A stretch of 64,000 nt of DNA from Klebsormidium nitens (GCA_000708835.1 DF237137.1:1-64000), one strand, 5' to 3'; positions 49,195-61,524 are shown, numbered from the stretch's first letter. Notes: generated by a model from the sequence alone, not told the origin. Made by a program: numbers and translations.

Positions 49195-51844
49195 GTACTA
49201 CCATGTGAGTAGAACCCGCTTTGAGCCATGTGCGTAGGCCCTGCTTTGGTCGTCTGTTGCCCAAGCTTCTTGAGACTTCTGTTCAAATCCAATGCAAAGG
49301 TAGAATGTTAGGGGACCTCCAATTGATATGAAGGCCGGTGAAATCGAGACACTGTTCGTGTAAGCTCTATGTGATAAAGCTGCAGATAGTTGCATTTAGT
49401 TCACTGTACTTGCATGAGGGAGGCTTCAGGACGATTGCTTGGTGAAATCCAAATCATGAATCTGAACGTTTGCTCCCCCATCCTGATATGACCAGGTTCT
49501 ACAATCACAGGCAGTTTCAGTCCAGTTTGGAAGCGTTTGTTGTCCAAAAAACATTTGACCTTTTTTACTCCGCACTTTTCACCAAGTATCTAAGCATTTG
49601 AGTTGTCGTCATGCAGGATCTGAAATGTCTGAGCACCTGAGTTGTCTTCATGCAGAGTTTGATCGCGCTGATTGGAAGTCCTGGGGACTGGTTACCCGTG
49701 TAAAAACGAATTTGGCGTCCCGTTTAATCGTGCCAACCTGTTCCGGATTGCCAAAGCAAGAACATAAGAGAATCTAAGGAGACTGATGCAACATGAATAT
49801 TGCTGCTGTGTAGGTTTTACCCAAGTTTGTCATCATTGTACTCTGGCAGGGCTCAAGTGTATCGGCAGGCTGTTGATTTAGATGGTCTGTGGAAGCGGTT
49901 TGAGTCATGCTTCATAAAAGATGCTTTCCCCTCTTGACGTGCATCCCATGCATTTGCCAAGTTGCCGGTGTTGGATCCTGTAGTCCGACAATTCTATGGA
50001 GCAAATGTGCAATTGAGCGCCAAGTTATTACTTGAGGCTATTGGTAGTGAAACTACTTCCAACTAAGTATGGCAATCGAACAATGTATGTGATCATGGTG
50101 CATGTGGTCGGTGCAAGGTGCTGGCTTTGCGTCGAACTCAGCCAGCCGCTGTTCTTGAAGAGTTTTTGTATGGGACACAAGTGTCTCAATGTGGATAAGT
50201 CAATTAGGTACAACCCAGAGCTTTGCATTAGAAGAACATACTGTGTGCGGTAGACGGTGTGAGTTTGGCTATAAGCCGTGCTCTGAGCTGTTACATTATC
50301 CTTAGTATGTTGGTTGACCGTACGCACATGTGCATCAACCGATCATTGTACCCCTGTCTCACCAGAGCTTTGTCCGACCGATGGATCAGCGTTACACAGC
50401 TAGGTGTATATATAGCAGGTGACCAATATGGAGCCTCTTTAAAGATCTACATGCGGCAATTGTTGATCATACGCGCGTAGTCATGGAGGACAAAATTCAC
50501 AGATTCGCTTTGTTCCATGATCTGATTAACGTCGTCAGCTTCAATTGGACGATATCTAGCTGAACAGCATCATGGCAATTGCTACATGTTTCATGAAAAT
50601 CGAGGACCTGGCATCAAGAAGCGCAAGCAACCTAGGGTGGGTATCGACGGTATCGATTGCGCGACGATTGAGTCACGAATTTGATTCACCGGTGTCACGC
50701 GTCGCGACGAATTTTGTACGCGGTACTTACGAATGTACTCGGCGGTACTTGAGAATCCGGTCGGAGTTCATGAATTGGAATTTTTCTGACACGTCGGCCG
50801 ACTGACACATGCGTAAAATTCGGTGGTACGGTACAGTCGCGCGTGGATCGAGTCTGCGGCTCCCAAAAATTCAAATTTTATGGTCTCGGTCGGAAGTTCC
50901 GACTTGGACCACGGAAGAGTACCGCGGTACCTAGGCTGAAAGAGAAGTGCAGAGACTCGAAAGAGAAGTGTAAGAGAAGGCGCTTTTTGAAAACCAACAA
51001 TGGCGGCCAACTTTGCGCCTCGTATGCTCTTTCTTCAGATTTATCCTCAACAAAACAAACACTTGGGGCTTCAAACAACACCTAGTGACGCTCTCCCAAT
51101 ATTTTTTAATGCTTGTCAAAGGTTCCTACATGCTGCATAAGCCTCATCTATGTGCGCTATTTTGTTGCTTCTTTGAAAGTGTAAATCATAACACTATCTT
51201 ACGATTCTATCACACTGCGTCACGGCCGAGCGGAAAATTCTAAGTACTTGTACCGTACGTGTTACACAAATGTCACTCGGCGTAACGCGAACCGCCAGTA
51301 CTACTGACGAAATTTGATTCGCCGAGTCACAATATCGTCGCGAATCGAGTCAGAATCGACTCGGCCGGTACCCACCCTAGGTAGCTTGTGGCATGAAACC
51401 TAAGAGTAGTCATGACCAGGATCCATGTCAGGCTTTTACCTCACAGTTACGAGAATCAATGTAGATGCCACATCTGGCATCCAGTGTAGGTGATTCATAT
51501 CCTAGAATCACATCATTCCTACCTGGCATGATTTGAGCGACTGTCTATATGGAAGCGTGCCACACACACAAGCAATTGGCAAGCAGGCCTAAACTCCGCG
51601 CTCTAGCTGTGGCAAGCAGCTTGCCTTTCCGGCCTGTACACTGCCATCTTTCCTCGCACGTTTATCAGGCGCTGTTTCTTAAGAAACTCGGATATGAACT
51701 ACGTCATTGCAATGTTTTTCTGGCATACTTAGATCATGCCAAGTCACTATTCGCAGATCCAGGATGAACTCCGCCAGCCATTTCGATCCTTAATTCCAAC
51801 CAACTGTGCAAACCCTCCTACGCCAACTCTTGTCTTAACCCCTT
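49195..51844. other. Intergenic between convergent E2 and membrane-protein genes
   Basis: No gene is supported. It includes the E2 3' flank with repeated CCATGTGAGTA/CCATGTGCGTA words (49188-49240), the inverted-repeat element at 50630-51382, and AT-rich unannotated sequence at 49250-50600 and 51390-51840. Confidence 0.5.
50630..51382. mobile_element. Non-coding element with inverted terminal repeats, about 753 bp
   Basis: Left end ACCTAGGGTGGGTA (50630-50643) and right end TACCCACCCTAGGT (51369-51382) are perfect 14-bp inverted repeats. The subterminal parts are also inverted but diverged: GCGCGACGATTGAGTCACGA + ATTTGATTC near the left end, against GAATCAAATTTCG and CGCGACGATATTGTGACTCG on the complement of the right end. 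The interior has GGTACT/CGGTAC words and short ORFs only. No target-site duplication longer than 3 bases is evident. A non-autonomous transposon or MITE is the likely explanation. Confidence 0.75.
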
Positions 51845-54681
51845 TCACGGCCGCCCTCTCAACGCCCACACTGCAAGGCTGGCCAGCACCAACACTTTGA
51901 CCACCTCCAGCGCGCCAAAAATCTCGTGGATATCGCGTTTGGGCACGGGCTGCATAACCGACTCCGCAATCTCTGCCTGAAGGGAGGCCTTGGAGGCCGG
52001 GAGATCCTCTGCAGGGGCCTGGGCGATCGTCCACCGGGCACGTTGCTCGAGCCCCGGTTCCAGCCACTCCCACTGCCAGGGGGAACGGTGGCTTAGTTAC
52101 TTACTTGGTTGTTACCTCGAACAGAAGCGGGCATACGGAAGCACCCAGACTCTAAAGACGCAACGGCCAAGCATCCAGAGCTCGTGTGTCCAGAGCTCTT
52201 GCGTGTTTGAAGACCTCGTCGCACAAATAAGGGTGACCAACCTCGCAGGTCGAGCGTCCAGTGGTTTGATATCAAAAGGTTTGGCATCGGGGCTTTCCTC
52301 GAATGAACCGACCCTCTCTCTAATGTTATGCACATCTGCCCTCCTTGCTTCAACCATACCACAAAGTGAGCCGGGCTCTGGTAAGCAGATCGAACCTTTT
52401 CAGCAGCACGGACGTGGCCATTCCGGTGCCAGAACACAAAATGGTATTGAAGAGATGTGAAGGAAGGACCGACTGAACTTCACCAGCAGTGTGACAAAAT
52501 CAGGCATCAGAACTTGGAACTCATGAACGCGGTAGGATGAGACAAGAGGATCTATGTGCAGCACACACGTTCAACTATCAAACATATTCACGAACCTGAA
52601 TGCAAGTGACGCGTTGAGCGCCGTGACTTCATAGACAGCACGACTCGCATAGAGACTCTGACCAAGGAAAGGGAAAGGAAAGTAGAGAACGGAATCGAAC
52701 GGATTGATGAAGCGAACGGGAGTGGAAAACAACAAACGGAACGCATCTCGGCTGCAGCGGGTTGAGGATCGGTGAAAAGCAACTAGGATGGCAATCCAAG
52801 CTTACGGATGCAATTCGCTATTGCTCCTCATGGCAAAAGCGGCTCCATTAGGACCGACGAACGGTGTGGATGAAAAGGAACGGGACAGAAGCGAAGCGAA
52901 CATATCCGTTCTATACGCAGATACCACCACCGAAGGAACCCATAGGAATGGATGGGGTCATATCCACAACCTCAGCGGAAGGCTGAAACGCCAAACAGAG
53001 GGGCCCTTCTTGGCCGAATCTGCTTTCGCAACAGAATATCAATCCAACGAACGGAATGGACGGAACGAACGGAAACGATCCCACCTGCAGCAGGACTACC
53101 GCCATAAGCACCGGCACCACAAACGGCGGGCCCCAGGGGCGGACCCCCGCATCGGCGAGCAGCGCAACGAGCGCGAGGTAGAGCAGCTTTTCAACGTACG
53201 ACTTGGCGGCAAACACGTGGCGCCCGACGTCGACTGCGACCGCGCGCGTAATCAGCGGGGCGCGGAACTTCACCTAAGAAGCAGGAAAAGGAGGAGGGAG
53301 CTGGTTACGGAAGCGAGCTCGTTGATTTGATAGTAGCTTGTGAATGATCAGTGGTCAGAACGGACCGCCCGCGTAATAAAGAAAAACCCTGACGGCAGTG
53401 GTGTGAGGGAGACTTGCAATAAGAAATTGAGGCTTAGCTGCAGACCCCGAATATAAGACAGCAAGCGTCATCAGGTGGGGCGGGTCTTGACCCTGGCAGG
53501 GGGAAAGAGGGTCCCGGGAAAAAGTAAGACACAACGAACTCAAAACAGATAGTAAGCGTTCAGGAAAGTTCGCACGTTGGGGGCCCAGAACTTCAGCTCC
53601 CCGTTGGGGGTGGTCAAAAAGAAGGAGGAAGTACGAACCTGCATAATGGGTCAGAACGAGTGAACAAAGCCAACGATCCCTTCGTCAATCGTTTCAACCG
53701 AAAAAAGGATGAGCCCTCAATCTTTCATTCCGGAGATAAGAGAGGCAAGTCCGCATTTGCAACCTCATCAAGTCCGCTTGAAGGTGTGGTAGCGAAATGC
53801 GTGGCCCTTGACCAAGTCATGCGAGCAGAATCAGAACAATATTCCAAACGCAGAAACATATGATGTAGCCTGTCGAAGCTTCTAGATATAAAATACTCAT
53901 AGAAAGAAAGCAACACACTTTGTCGTCGAATCAAAGATGACTTCTGAACGAAGAGCAATGACGGAATGCAGCTCACCCAAGCTTCCAGGAACGAGATCCC
54001 CAGCACGACACCGAGCCAGACGAGCGACAACGCCCCCGCTGCAAGCCTCGCACCTTTCCCGAACACTCGGACCCCCATCAGGCTCGTCCAAAGCGTCCCG
54101 GCAAGAACGGCCATCAGAAGCAGCCTCTTCGGCGGCAGATTGGTCCATGTGGCCATGTTTGGCGGCTCTCCAATTGCCTGATCTGGTGCCGGCGTGCCCT
54201 GTACTGTTGCTTGAGGGTTGTAGCTGACTGTCCCCACCCTACTGTCTCCGGAGAAGTAAACAAAGCCTGGGTGGCCGGACGGTCCCGGGGATTCTTCCTC
54301 AGCAGTGGGATAGATTGGCGGTGGTTGGTTTTCAAAGTGGGTGGAGGATGAGGGAGCAGCGGATGTTCGTGCGGATTGTGGGGGCTCGATCGAAGCAGAT
54401 GCAAGCGGTCTTAGTGTTTGCAAGGAAGGGTCAGCCAAGCTTCTCCTCCACCGAACTGATCGTATGTGTGTGATTGGACTCTCAAGGAAATGAGGTGGCT
54501 CAGGGGGTTTTCTGAGCAATGCTGGTCTGGAGTGCGTCAAGCGAGCACTGTATCCTATTGGCCTTCGGAAGCACTGGGAGCGGAGGTTTGCATGCAACCG
54601 ACAGTTCTCTTGCAGACTGTGAGTAAGTATGCTGCTTTGACTGCTGAGATGGACCTGACCAGCAACTATTGTGATGGCCAT
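51845..54681 (-). CDS. Putative plastid multi-pass membrane protein (possibly DUF4149/TMEM205-like)
   Basis: Exons 54681-53977, 53273-53085 and 52072-51845, all phase 0, give 373 residues. The first ATG at 54681 is used; codons upstream are in frame but start with TTG. Residues 1 to about 175 are Ser/Pro/Arg-rich, fitting a transit peptide plus linker. From about 178 come hydrophobic spans: RLLLMAVLAGTLWTSLMGV, LSLVWLGVVLGISFLE, VEKLLYLALVALLADAGV, FVVPVLMAVVLLQ and VVKVLVLASLAVWALRG. Between them are soluble signatures FLEAWVKFRAPLITRAVAVD, VGRHVFAAKSYVEK and WEWLEPGLEQRARW. The arrangement resembles conserved hypothetical membrane proteins of cyanobacteria and plants; the TMEM205/DUF4149 link is tentative. 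Function unknown. Divergent from DapB. Confidence 0.7.
52715..53605 (-). repeat. Decayed copies of both exon-2 edges of the membrane-protein gene
   Basis: Near 53578-53600, GGGGCCCAGAACTTCAGCTC matches GGGGCGCGGAACTTCACCTA at the exon-2 start. On the minus strand the copy reads LKFWAPNVRTFLNAYYLF, against VKFRAPLITRAVAVD in the real exon. Near 52737-52765, ACGGAACGCATCTCGGCTGC + AGCGGG matches the exon-2 end ACGGAAACGATCCCACCTGC + AGCAGG. Short blocks, so only moderately certain. Confidence 0.45.
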
Positions 54682-55524
54682 CGAATCCCACAAAATCCAG
54701 ACCTACTCCAAACACTTTCTGTACTTCTCTTTCAATCTGCGGCAGCAATTCCCTGATCAAAGTTGATGCAGCAGTGGTGTGCCAGAACCTGCACCGGTTC
54801 AAGCTGAACTAAGCTATAGCAGCTAGCCCATCAACTCGGACAGCCTGCTGATCAACAAACAGACAGCGCTAGATCCAAACTGATTTAAAGACCTCTTCAT
54901 TTGTCCCCGCCATCAGATAAGACAACTCAGAAACGCCATCGATTCTTCTTCTGCGATTTGAAGAGCAGCTTGCATGCGTCCAACTGAGAGTTCTTCTCCG
55001 AACAAAGTTCCTGCTGAATCCCAAGCTTTGATCCGTGCCTTGCTGCTTGCACCGCTTCAGGACCTTCTTCAAGTTCTTGTTTGCACGAGCCAATGGCAGT
55101 GGCAATGCTGAGCCTGTCCTGCCCATCTGTATGGATACAAATTCAATGATAACGTTGAGGTGTACTAAACCAGATTTTCGAAATGCACAGCATTGTTGAC
55201 AGCGTCATGTTGGCAAGGCTTCAAGTACCAATGGACCGCCCGTTGTGTCAAAGGATGATCAAAGTTGTCAAAATCAGATTTACCAGGTTAAAGCAAACCC
55301 TGATCTCAAAGCAAGACTGTGAACAGTCTGCTTTTGCCACAGGCAATGCCATTGAATTTGCACTTCGCATATGCAGCATTCAACAAGCCGCAACAAGGCG
55401 CAAGAGTTTCGCTTGTACCTTTCTTCTTTTGGCATGCCAATAAGTTTCCAGGGGTTCAAGCAAATGTTCCTGAAGGTCCTGACTTTCCAGCTGAATCCAC
55501 CATTCTGAGGGCCTTCTTGATTCG
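54682..55524. promoter_or_regulatory. Divergent upstream region, membrane-protein gene / DapB
   Basis: The 843 bases between start codons are presumably promoters and 5' UTRs. A minus-strand ORF at 54869-55126 starts MGRTGSALPLPLARANKNLK but has no recognised family and is not annotated as a gene. Confidence 0.35.
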
Positions 55525-58500
55525 ATGGCGGTAGCCTTGTCGGTGCTCCCCATAACATGGTTTTCTCAAGCCCCTGTGCGACTAAAGAGTGAAAGCAGTC
55601 CTACGACAAGTTCTTCAATCTGCAGCGTTGAACATATCTGCACTGTAAAGCATTCAAGGATTGCCTCATGTAGAGACCAAAAGAGGTGGTACGTGAAAAG
55701 AGCAGGAAGTGTTAGGCATCAACAACCACGACGAGTTGTAATGGCAGCCATCCAAGCTGAGAATGCGGCAAGTGCAAGCGCAACAGAGAATGCACCGACG
55801 TCGTCTATTTCTGTGATGGTCAACGTGAGGCGCCGTAACTCCGACTGCAGTTATGCACTTGGCTTTGAGGGTTATCCAACGGGAAAAGAGGTGTAAACAA
55901 GACATCTCCTAGCAAAGAAAGCTGAGTTTAGGAGGATAGGCCTGGTCGTAAGGACTTCTGCCAGTTCAGTAATCTGGTCAAACGCATTTTGATCCGCTGC
56001 TCATCAAGTTAAAAGAACTGCATGAATTCTTTACTTTCAAGCGATGCAGCGGTGGCAGGCTTCTATCACAGGCAGATCCCACTTTTACGTCGTGTCAACT
56101 TTAAGACATGAGTACTGGTTGGTCTTACATTGCTCCTTATTCCCAAATTGGGCCGTCATTATCAGAGTGCAGATCCTGAAACCAGCGGTTTTATGTGCAC
56201 GCCCTGTTTTCTCAGAATCAAGTCTGTATCTCTTTAGTTCTCAGACTTTCATGACACTTTTTGTCCGACAATTGACACTGATTTCATCCACAGGACTGCT
56301 CAGGGAAGATGGGCCATGCAGTAGCGGAAGCTGCGGTGGCAGCAGGACTGAACCTGGTGCCTCTAGCGATAACCGGACCAAAGATGGGGAACAGCAGAGT
56401 GGCGTGCGGGGGGGTGGCCGTTCAAATTATCGGAGCGGAAGAACGGGACAGCGTGTTTGACCGTGTGCTGAACGAGTATCCCAACGTGATCGTGGTGGAT
56501 TATACCCTGCCTGCCGCGGTGAACAGTGAGTCCACAACCTTCGCTCTTTTCCAAGACGATGCAATTGTCTTGTGGGACATGATGCTTTTGCATTCAATTT
56601 GAAGCACATGGCTTATTGGACACTTTTGATCCATTCGTCAAGTCCCTATGACTGACTGAAGGCAAGCTTTCAAAGTCCTTCGCCTCATCTGCTGATTGTC
56701 CGTCTGCTTACATCGAAAGTGTCCCTATGGCTGTGGCGGTATGCACTTTTCAGGCAAATATAATCTACCTAAAGAATCCTGGAATCCAACCTTCTCCAGA
56801 TACGTTGACATGCCCATTGTCTCGACCACTTTGAATGAGGCTTCTATCAAGTCTCATGAGAAGTTCTCGTCATGGCTTTCCGTCCACCAACAGAGGACTG
56901 CGTGTGGAGTCTCGAAAACACAACATAGGGCTGTCAGGAGCTCCGATGTTCATAACCAGGTGGTTCTTGTATCTATCAGGCAACGCCGAATACTACATAT
57001 CGAGAGGGGTGCCTTTTGTGATGGGGACGACTGGGGGCGACCGAACAAAATTGATAGACACCGTCAAGAAGGCCGGCACCTACGCTGTCATCGCCCCGCA
57101 AATGGGCAAGCAAGTAAGCTCATTCATCCCCTTGTTGATCGCTTGGCACGTCTAACGCTAGCTGGGCCGAACTGCCTCATGCTGGTCCCAAAGGGAGCCG
57201 ATTGAGTCGATGACTGGATGGGTCAGTTTGTGTGATAGGCAAGGAGATGAAGTAGAGCCCGACTGCCGAATCTGACTCAAAGTGCCAGTGTTTGGTGAAG
57301 ATTTGGTGGCCTCCCAGAGTGGTTTACACATCTTGTCCAGGCCATCAGATCTAGCGATAAGAAGCTTCAAGTGCTCGCTAGTTGATTGAAATTACTGCCC
57401 ACTTATTCCTCCAAAACGTATCATCATGAAACTCACATCGTAGCGGCCGACGCTCTCCGGCGGAAAGCCTGCGGTTACGTCCACCCATGCGACGGCTGTG
57501 TCTCGTTACAAGAGCTGTTCCCTTATAGAGGAAGCATCTGCTCTGGCTGGTGGCTTCTCTTTGTTGGTCCCTTCCTAGGTCGACGACGGGTTTTAAAACA
57601 AGATTAGCAATTGAATCGGTGCCGTTTGACTACAACCTTTCACGACCTTCTTTTCTGACATTCATGCTTTTTCCACACGGTGAAGCAAGCCACAAGACGC
57701 GAGGTTTCCCTTGTGCTGATACCGCTCACAGCCTTATCAACGAGCGAGTAACCAGCACCATTGACCAAAACTTTCCTGCGTCTGAGGTGATGGAGTTTCA
57801 GGCTGCGGTGCCACGTATACAGAACCTGATTCCTCTCCTCTTCGACCCAGATCGATATTGCTCTGCGTGTTGAAGTAACTCTGATCCAGCTGCTGAACCG
57901 GCGCCGGTTTCTTTGTTGCGGGCCACATTGTCCACGTTCCGAGCCGCGATGCTACATCCACCGTTTATATGTTGTTTTCATGCATCCCGGATCGACATCG
58001 AACTCTCGAACCAATCTGACCAGCTGTGTAACCTGTGCCGGTTGACCGGATTCTTCTCCGTGCCAGGTGGTGATGTTCCAAGCCGCGATGCTACATCCAC
58101 AGAAATTGTTTTCTCTTTCATAAACCCCGGAGATCGTGGAAATGAACTAACTCTTACCCAGCTGTTTAACCTGCGCCGGTTAAACTGACTCATTCCGCGT
58201 GCCAGGTGGTGACGTTCCAAGCCGCGATGCTACATCCACAAGATTGTTTCTCCTTTCAATGAATCCCGGACATGAACTAACTCTTAAGCAGCTGTCTAAC
58301 CTGCGCCGGTTCACCTAACCAATCCAGCGTGCCAGGCAGTGACGTTCCAATCCAGCGTGCCAAGCGGTGACGTTCCAAGCCGCGATGCTACATCCACACA
58401 AACCGTTTTTTCCCCCCATGAACCCCTGAAATTGTGGAAATGAACTAACTCCTAACCAGCTGTTTAACCTGCGCCTGTTCACCTAACCCTTCCCGTATGC

Positions 58501-60330
58501 CAGGTGGTGGCGTTCCAAGCCGCGATGGACATCATGGCGCAGAACTTCCCGGGCGCATTTGCGGGGTATACACTAAAGGTCACCGAGTCGCATCAGTCGA
58601 GCAAAGTGGACACGTCCGGTACAGCAAAGGCGATCGTCGAGTACTTCCAGAAGCTGGGCGTCAAGTTCAACGTGGACGAGGTGAGGGGCTGCTGTTGAAC
58701 CAATCTTGTCTCTTCTTCGTCTTCCATTTTGAAGTCTGCTTCTGTTATTTCTTTCTTCCTCCTCTTCGTCTTGCCCTTTCCTGACAAACCAATTTGCTGT
58801 TCGTTTCTCGCTCCTCTTCGCCTTAGTTTTCTTCCGTCATCTCCTCTAAAAACATTCTCTCTTCAATTCGCTAACGTCCACATTGGAACGTTCATGCTCC
58901 AACTGCCTCAAGCTTCTGCGGTTGACGACTCAGGATTGCGAAACCCTCTGTATCTTGGAATCCCTACATCGTGATCTGGCAGAAACTTTACATCGCTAGA
59001 TCCTGGAACTTCGTTTTCCGAAGCCCTCATATCTCGAAGAAGGGCGTCTCGTTTGCAGATCGAGCGGGTGCGAGACCCCTCGGAGCAGGTGCGGCGGATG
59101 CACGTGCCCGAGGATTACCTTGGGGGCCACGCCTTCCATACGTATAAGCTATTGTCACCAGACGGCACGTGAGTATCCGTTCTTGCGGGACGGTACTGCT
59201 ACAGCAGCCGTGATCGCTGCACCTGCTTTTGCAACTGTGATTCGTCTGCAATTGTGTTTTGGAATGAACAGTATTTTCCACCGAACCGAGTCACTTTGCT
59301 GTGGTTTGAACGTTAACCGGAAAGGCGTACCCTGCTTGGAGCAGTGGATATGTGCACATCAGGCCACGTCACATGCGTACAATCTGGCCCGGTCGCAAAG
59401 CTTAGTAGCCGTGCAGTGCTTCGAAACGGGCCATCTAACGCCTCAATTTTTGCGAGCCGTGTAGGGAGGCACCAACCGGCACTTCTTCGATAGACCCCTA
59501 GTAGCCCACCCAATAATTTGTGGACAGCAGACGTCTCTTGAGAGCCGGCAGTAGCTGGCCGTCAAAGGCATCTTTACTGGACCTTACATTGAATTTGCGC
59601 CCAGTCTATCCCCACCCTGGAAGATGCTCCGCCACTGTAGCAGAGACGATACAATACGCTCAGGAAGTGAAAGCGGCGAGTTTGCGGGGCTTTGTGGACG
59701 TCAATCATGTGCCTTGGTGTGGTCAGCAAACACACGTAGGAGGAGTTGTAGGCTGTTAGGCACAGCAAATGAGAAGGCTCGAAATGATTCTGTTCGTCCG
59801 TTGGTCAAGCTTGTGGAGTATGTCGATCTTACAGAGTCCGACGGAAAAGAACAACGCTCACAGGGTCATGGGTTTCTTGATTCGTTTTGATGCAGAGTTG
59901 CGTTTGAGTTCCAACATAACGTCATGGGCCGCAGCATATACGCTCAGGGGACCGTCGATGCAGTGCTCTTCCTTGCAAAGAAGGTAAGCCTTATGGCGGA
60001 TTATTAAGCGAGGCTGGAAAGTTGTTCGCAGGTTTCTTCACAACATCTTCCATATGCAGACTTGGCACTCTATTCGTGGCAGCCATTGGAAGTCTGCAGT
60101 AGGCAAAACGTCCAGCCTTTCGGTCTGAAGCAGCCTTGGTCTACACGAGAATTCGCAGAAGCAGAGGGAAAAAATGAGATACATATTTGTTCGTTCTTCG
60201 ATCAGGAATGTGTGGGCTGCCTTTAGACTCAAGAATCTGATTATTGGTTGGACTGTTGCAGGTCAGGGAGGGTGCCGACCAGAAACTGTACAACATGATT
60301 GATGTTCTGAAAGAAGGAAGCATGCGGTAG
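55525..60330 (+). CDS. DAPB: 4-hydroxy-tetrahydrodipicolinate reductase, plastid (DapB)
   Basis: Seven exons, 55525-55824, 56294-56525, 56980-57113, 58504-58680, 59059-59168, 59896-59983 and 60262-60330, join in phase to 369 residues. It reduces 4-hydroxy-tetrahydrodipicolinate to tetrahydrodipicolinate with NAD(P)H in plastid lysine synthesis. Exon 1 (100 codons) is a Ser/Arg-rich transit peptide ending SISVMVN. The Rossmann motif follows as DCSGKMGHAV (101-110), then VIVVDYTLPAAVN, RGVPFVMGTTGGDRTKLIDT (GTTGG at 193-197), VIAPQMGKQ, the catalytic/substrate loop SHQSSKVDTSGTAK (251-264, plant-type variant of the bacterial HHxxKxDxPSGT), HVPEDYLGGHAFHTYKL, FEFQHNVMGRSIYAQGTVDA and LYNMIDVLKEGSMR at the C-terminus. 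All closely follow plant DAPB. Intron 3 ends in a tandem array of copies of the exon-4 start. Confidence 0.96.
57925..58497 (+). repeat. Tandem array of DapB exon-4 starts with splice acceptors
   Basis: The acceptor and start of exon 4 (58496-58530: TATGCCAG|GTGGTGGCGTTC, CAAGCCGCGATG) is preceded by related units near 57927 (CCACGTTCCGAGCCGCGATG), 58060 (GTGCCAGGTGGTGATGTTCC, AAGCCGCGATG), 58199 (GTGCCAGGTGGTGACGTTCC, AAGCCGCGATG), 58329 (partial) and 58358. The period is about 130-140 bp. After the exon-derived core each unit has CTACATCCAC, a T-rich tract, GAACTAACTC and CAGCTGTNTAACCTGCGCC. Two units keep a perfect CCAG|GTGGTGA acceptor, and their frames read VVxFQAAMLHP, close to the real VVAFQAAMDIM. 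Confidence 0.95.
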
Positions 60331-60993
60331 CAGCCTGATTCTGAGTATCAGGAGGAAACTGAGGCTCGTTCGTCAAACGATTCACAAGCGTCACAATCGT
60401 GATTGCATAGCCTTCTTCTTCGCCTGGAGACGCTTGGAACCGCCTTCGCGGGTCTCTGTTGTACCAGGTTCTAAGAAGTTGCCACGAGCTTTGGCACGTA
60501 AGGTGCCGCCAGGCTCGCGTCAATTCCAATGACGAGCATTACATAAGAATAAACCGAATTGACCCTGTCTTGGCCTAAACATATCCCCTCCTTGTTTCCT
60601 CCATAAAACCTTTGTAAGTGCTCGCTTTCATGTTTCTGATCATTTTCAAAGGAAGTGACGGCTTACGACGCAGCCGCCTAGGTCTTCGAGACCGCTCGTC
60701 CGATTGTGCACGGAGCATGGTCTAGCTATAATACTGCGATATAGGTTTGTTTGCATGGGCCCTGGGGCTGGCGGCCGGCCGCCTGCGCCCCGATCGGCAA
60801 ACTCGGCCGGCCGACTTGTCCCGCGTTGCGCCCACGACGCAAGCTGCTCCCTTGCGCTCCTATATATACATGACCGGCCCGCCTCGGAGAGGCGGCGGGG
60901 GCTTGCCTCTAAACGCCGTTACATGCGTGTATGTGTGATTGCTGAGGATTTATGAGAACGGATGAATGTGAGATAAGAATTATAGGAGTCATA
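60331..60993. other. Intergenic between convergent DapB and MYND ORF
   Basis: No gene is seen. A GC-rich palindromic patch GCGGCCGGCCGC lies near 60771, with CGGCCGGCCG repeated near 60805. The rest is DapB 3' flank. Confidence 0.45.
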
Positions 60994-61515
60994 TCATGGT
61001 ATTCCGGGAAATCGTTCTAGGTGGATGCCACCCGCTTCTACAACTTTTAGTCCGTTTGTGCTTGTTCTAATCTGGGGTATGCCGAGTATAAGATTGTTTA
61101 TAGTGTCGCTCATGTGCGCGTCTACAAACTGCTGCTTGGAGATGTCAAATCGTTTTGCTGCTGACTGGTAGCATGAGAAAATTGCTTGTTGCATGGACCT
61201 GTTATCTTTTGGAAGACCGAAGACGTGACAAACGTCGTGATCGGGCAGGACGTCGTCCCTTATCGCACTAAAAAGTCTATCTACAGCCCATTCTAACGTG
61301 AATCTAGCTATTTCTATCCGGTTGTCTTCCGTTATCGGACAGCTAAATTTAGACAGAGCACGACATCTGGATTTATGGATTTTCCAGTGCTTCTTCTGGT
61401 GTTCTTTGCTACAGTAGTGCACTGATTTGCATTGATAGCAGCGGAAATCAGCAAACGACTGACACACTTGGCAGACTTCTGACGTTGTTACCACGTGCTC
61501 TGGTGACTCTGACAT
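60994..61515 (-). CDS. MYND-type zinc-finger protein
   Basis: Uninterrupted frame of 173 residues from the ATG at 61515. The N-terminal MYND finger spans residues 15-51: C15-xx-C18, C26-xx-C29, Y34-C35-SKE-H39-Q, W44, H47 and C51. His39 stands where many MYND domains have Cys, a known zinc-compatible variant. The rest (FTLEWAVDRLFSAIRDDVLP, FDISKQQFVDAHMSDTINNL) is helical and unrecognised. Known of the domain: protein-protein interaction, often with proline-rich partners. It is more AT-rich than the gene just upstream. The ATG lies only 9 bases after the TAA of the upstream gene and in the same frame, so this may be a second cistron, a readthrough extension, or the last exon of a single gene. 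Confidence 0.75.
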   Translation of the reverse strand: MSESPEHVVTTSEVCQVCQSFADFRCYQCKSVHYCSKEHQKKHWKIHKSRCRALSKFSCPITEDNRIEIARFTLEWAVDRLFSAIRDDVLPDHDVCHVFGLPKDNRSMQQAIFSCYQSAAKRFDISKQQFVDAHMSDTINNLILGIPQIRTSTNGLKVVEAGGIHLERFPGIP

Positions 61516-61524
61516 TCGTAGGGT

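Noticed and set aside
54869-55126. Minus-strand ORF beginning MGRTGSALPLPLARANKNLK
   Set aside because: Slight resemblance to SPX-type helices only; short, between two divergent genes, no flanking exons in phase.
57925-58497. Regularly spaced repeats resembling a CRISPR array
   Set aside because: Repeats encode the start of DapB exon 4, the spacers are also alike, and the locus is an intron of a nuclear plant-type gene.
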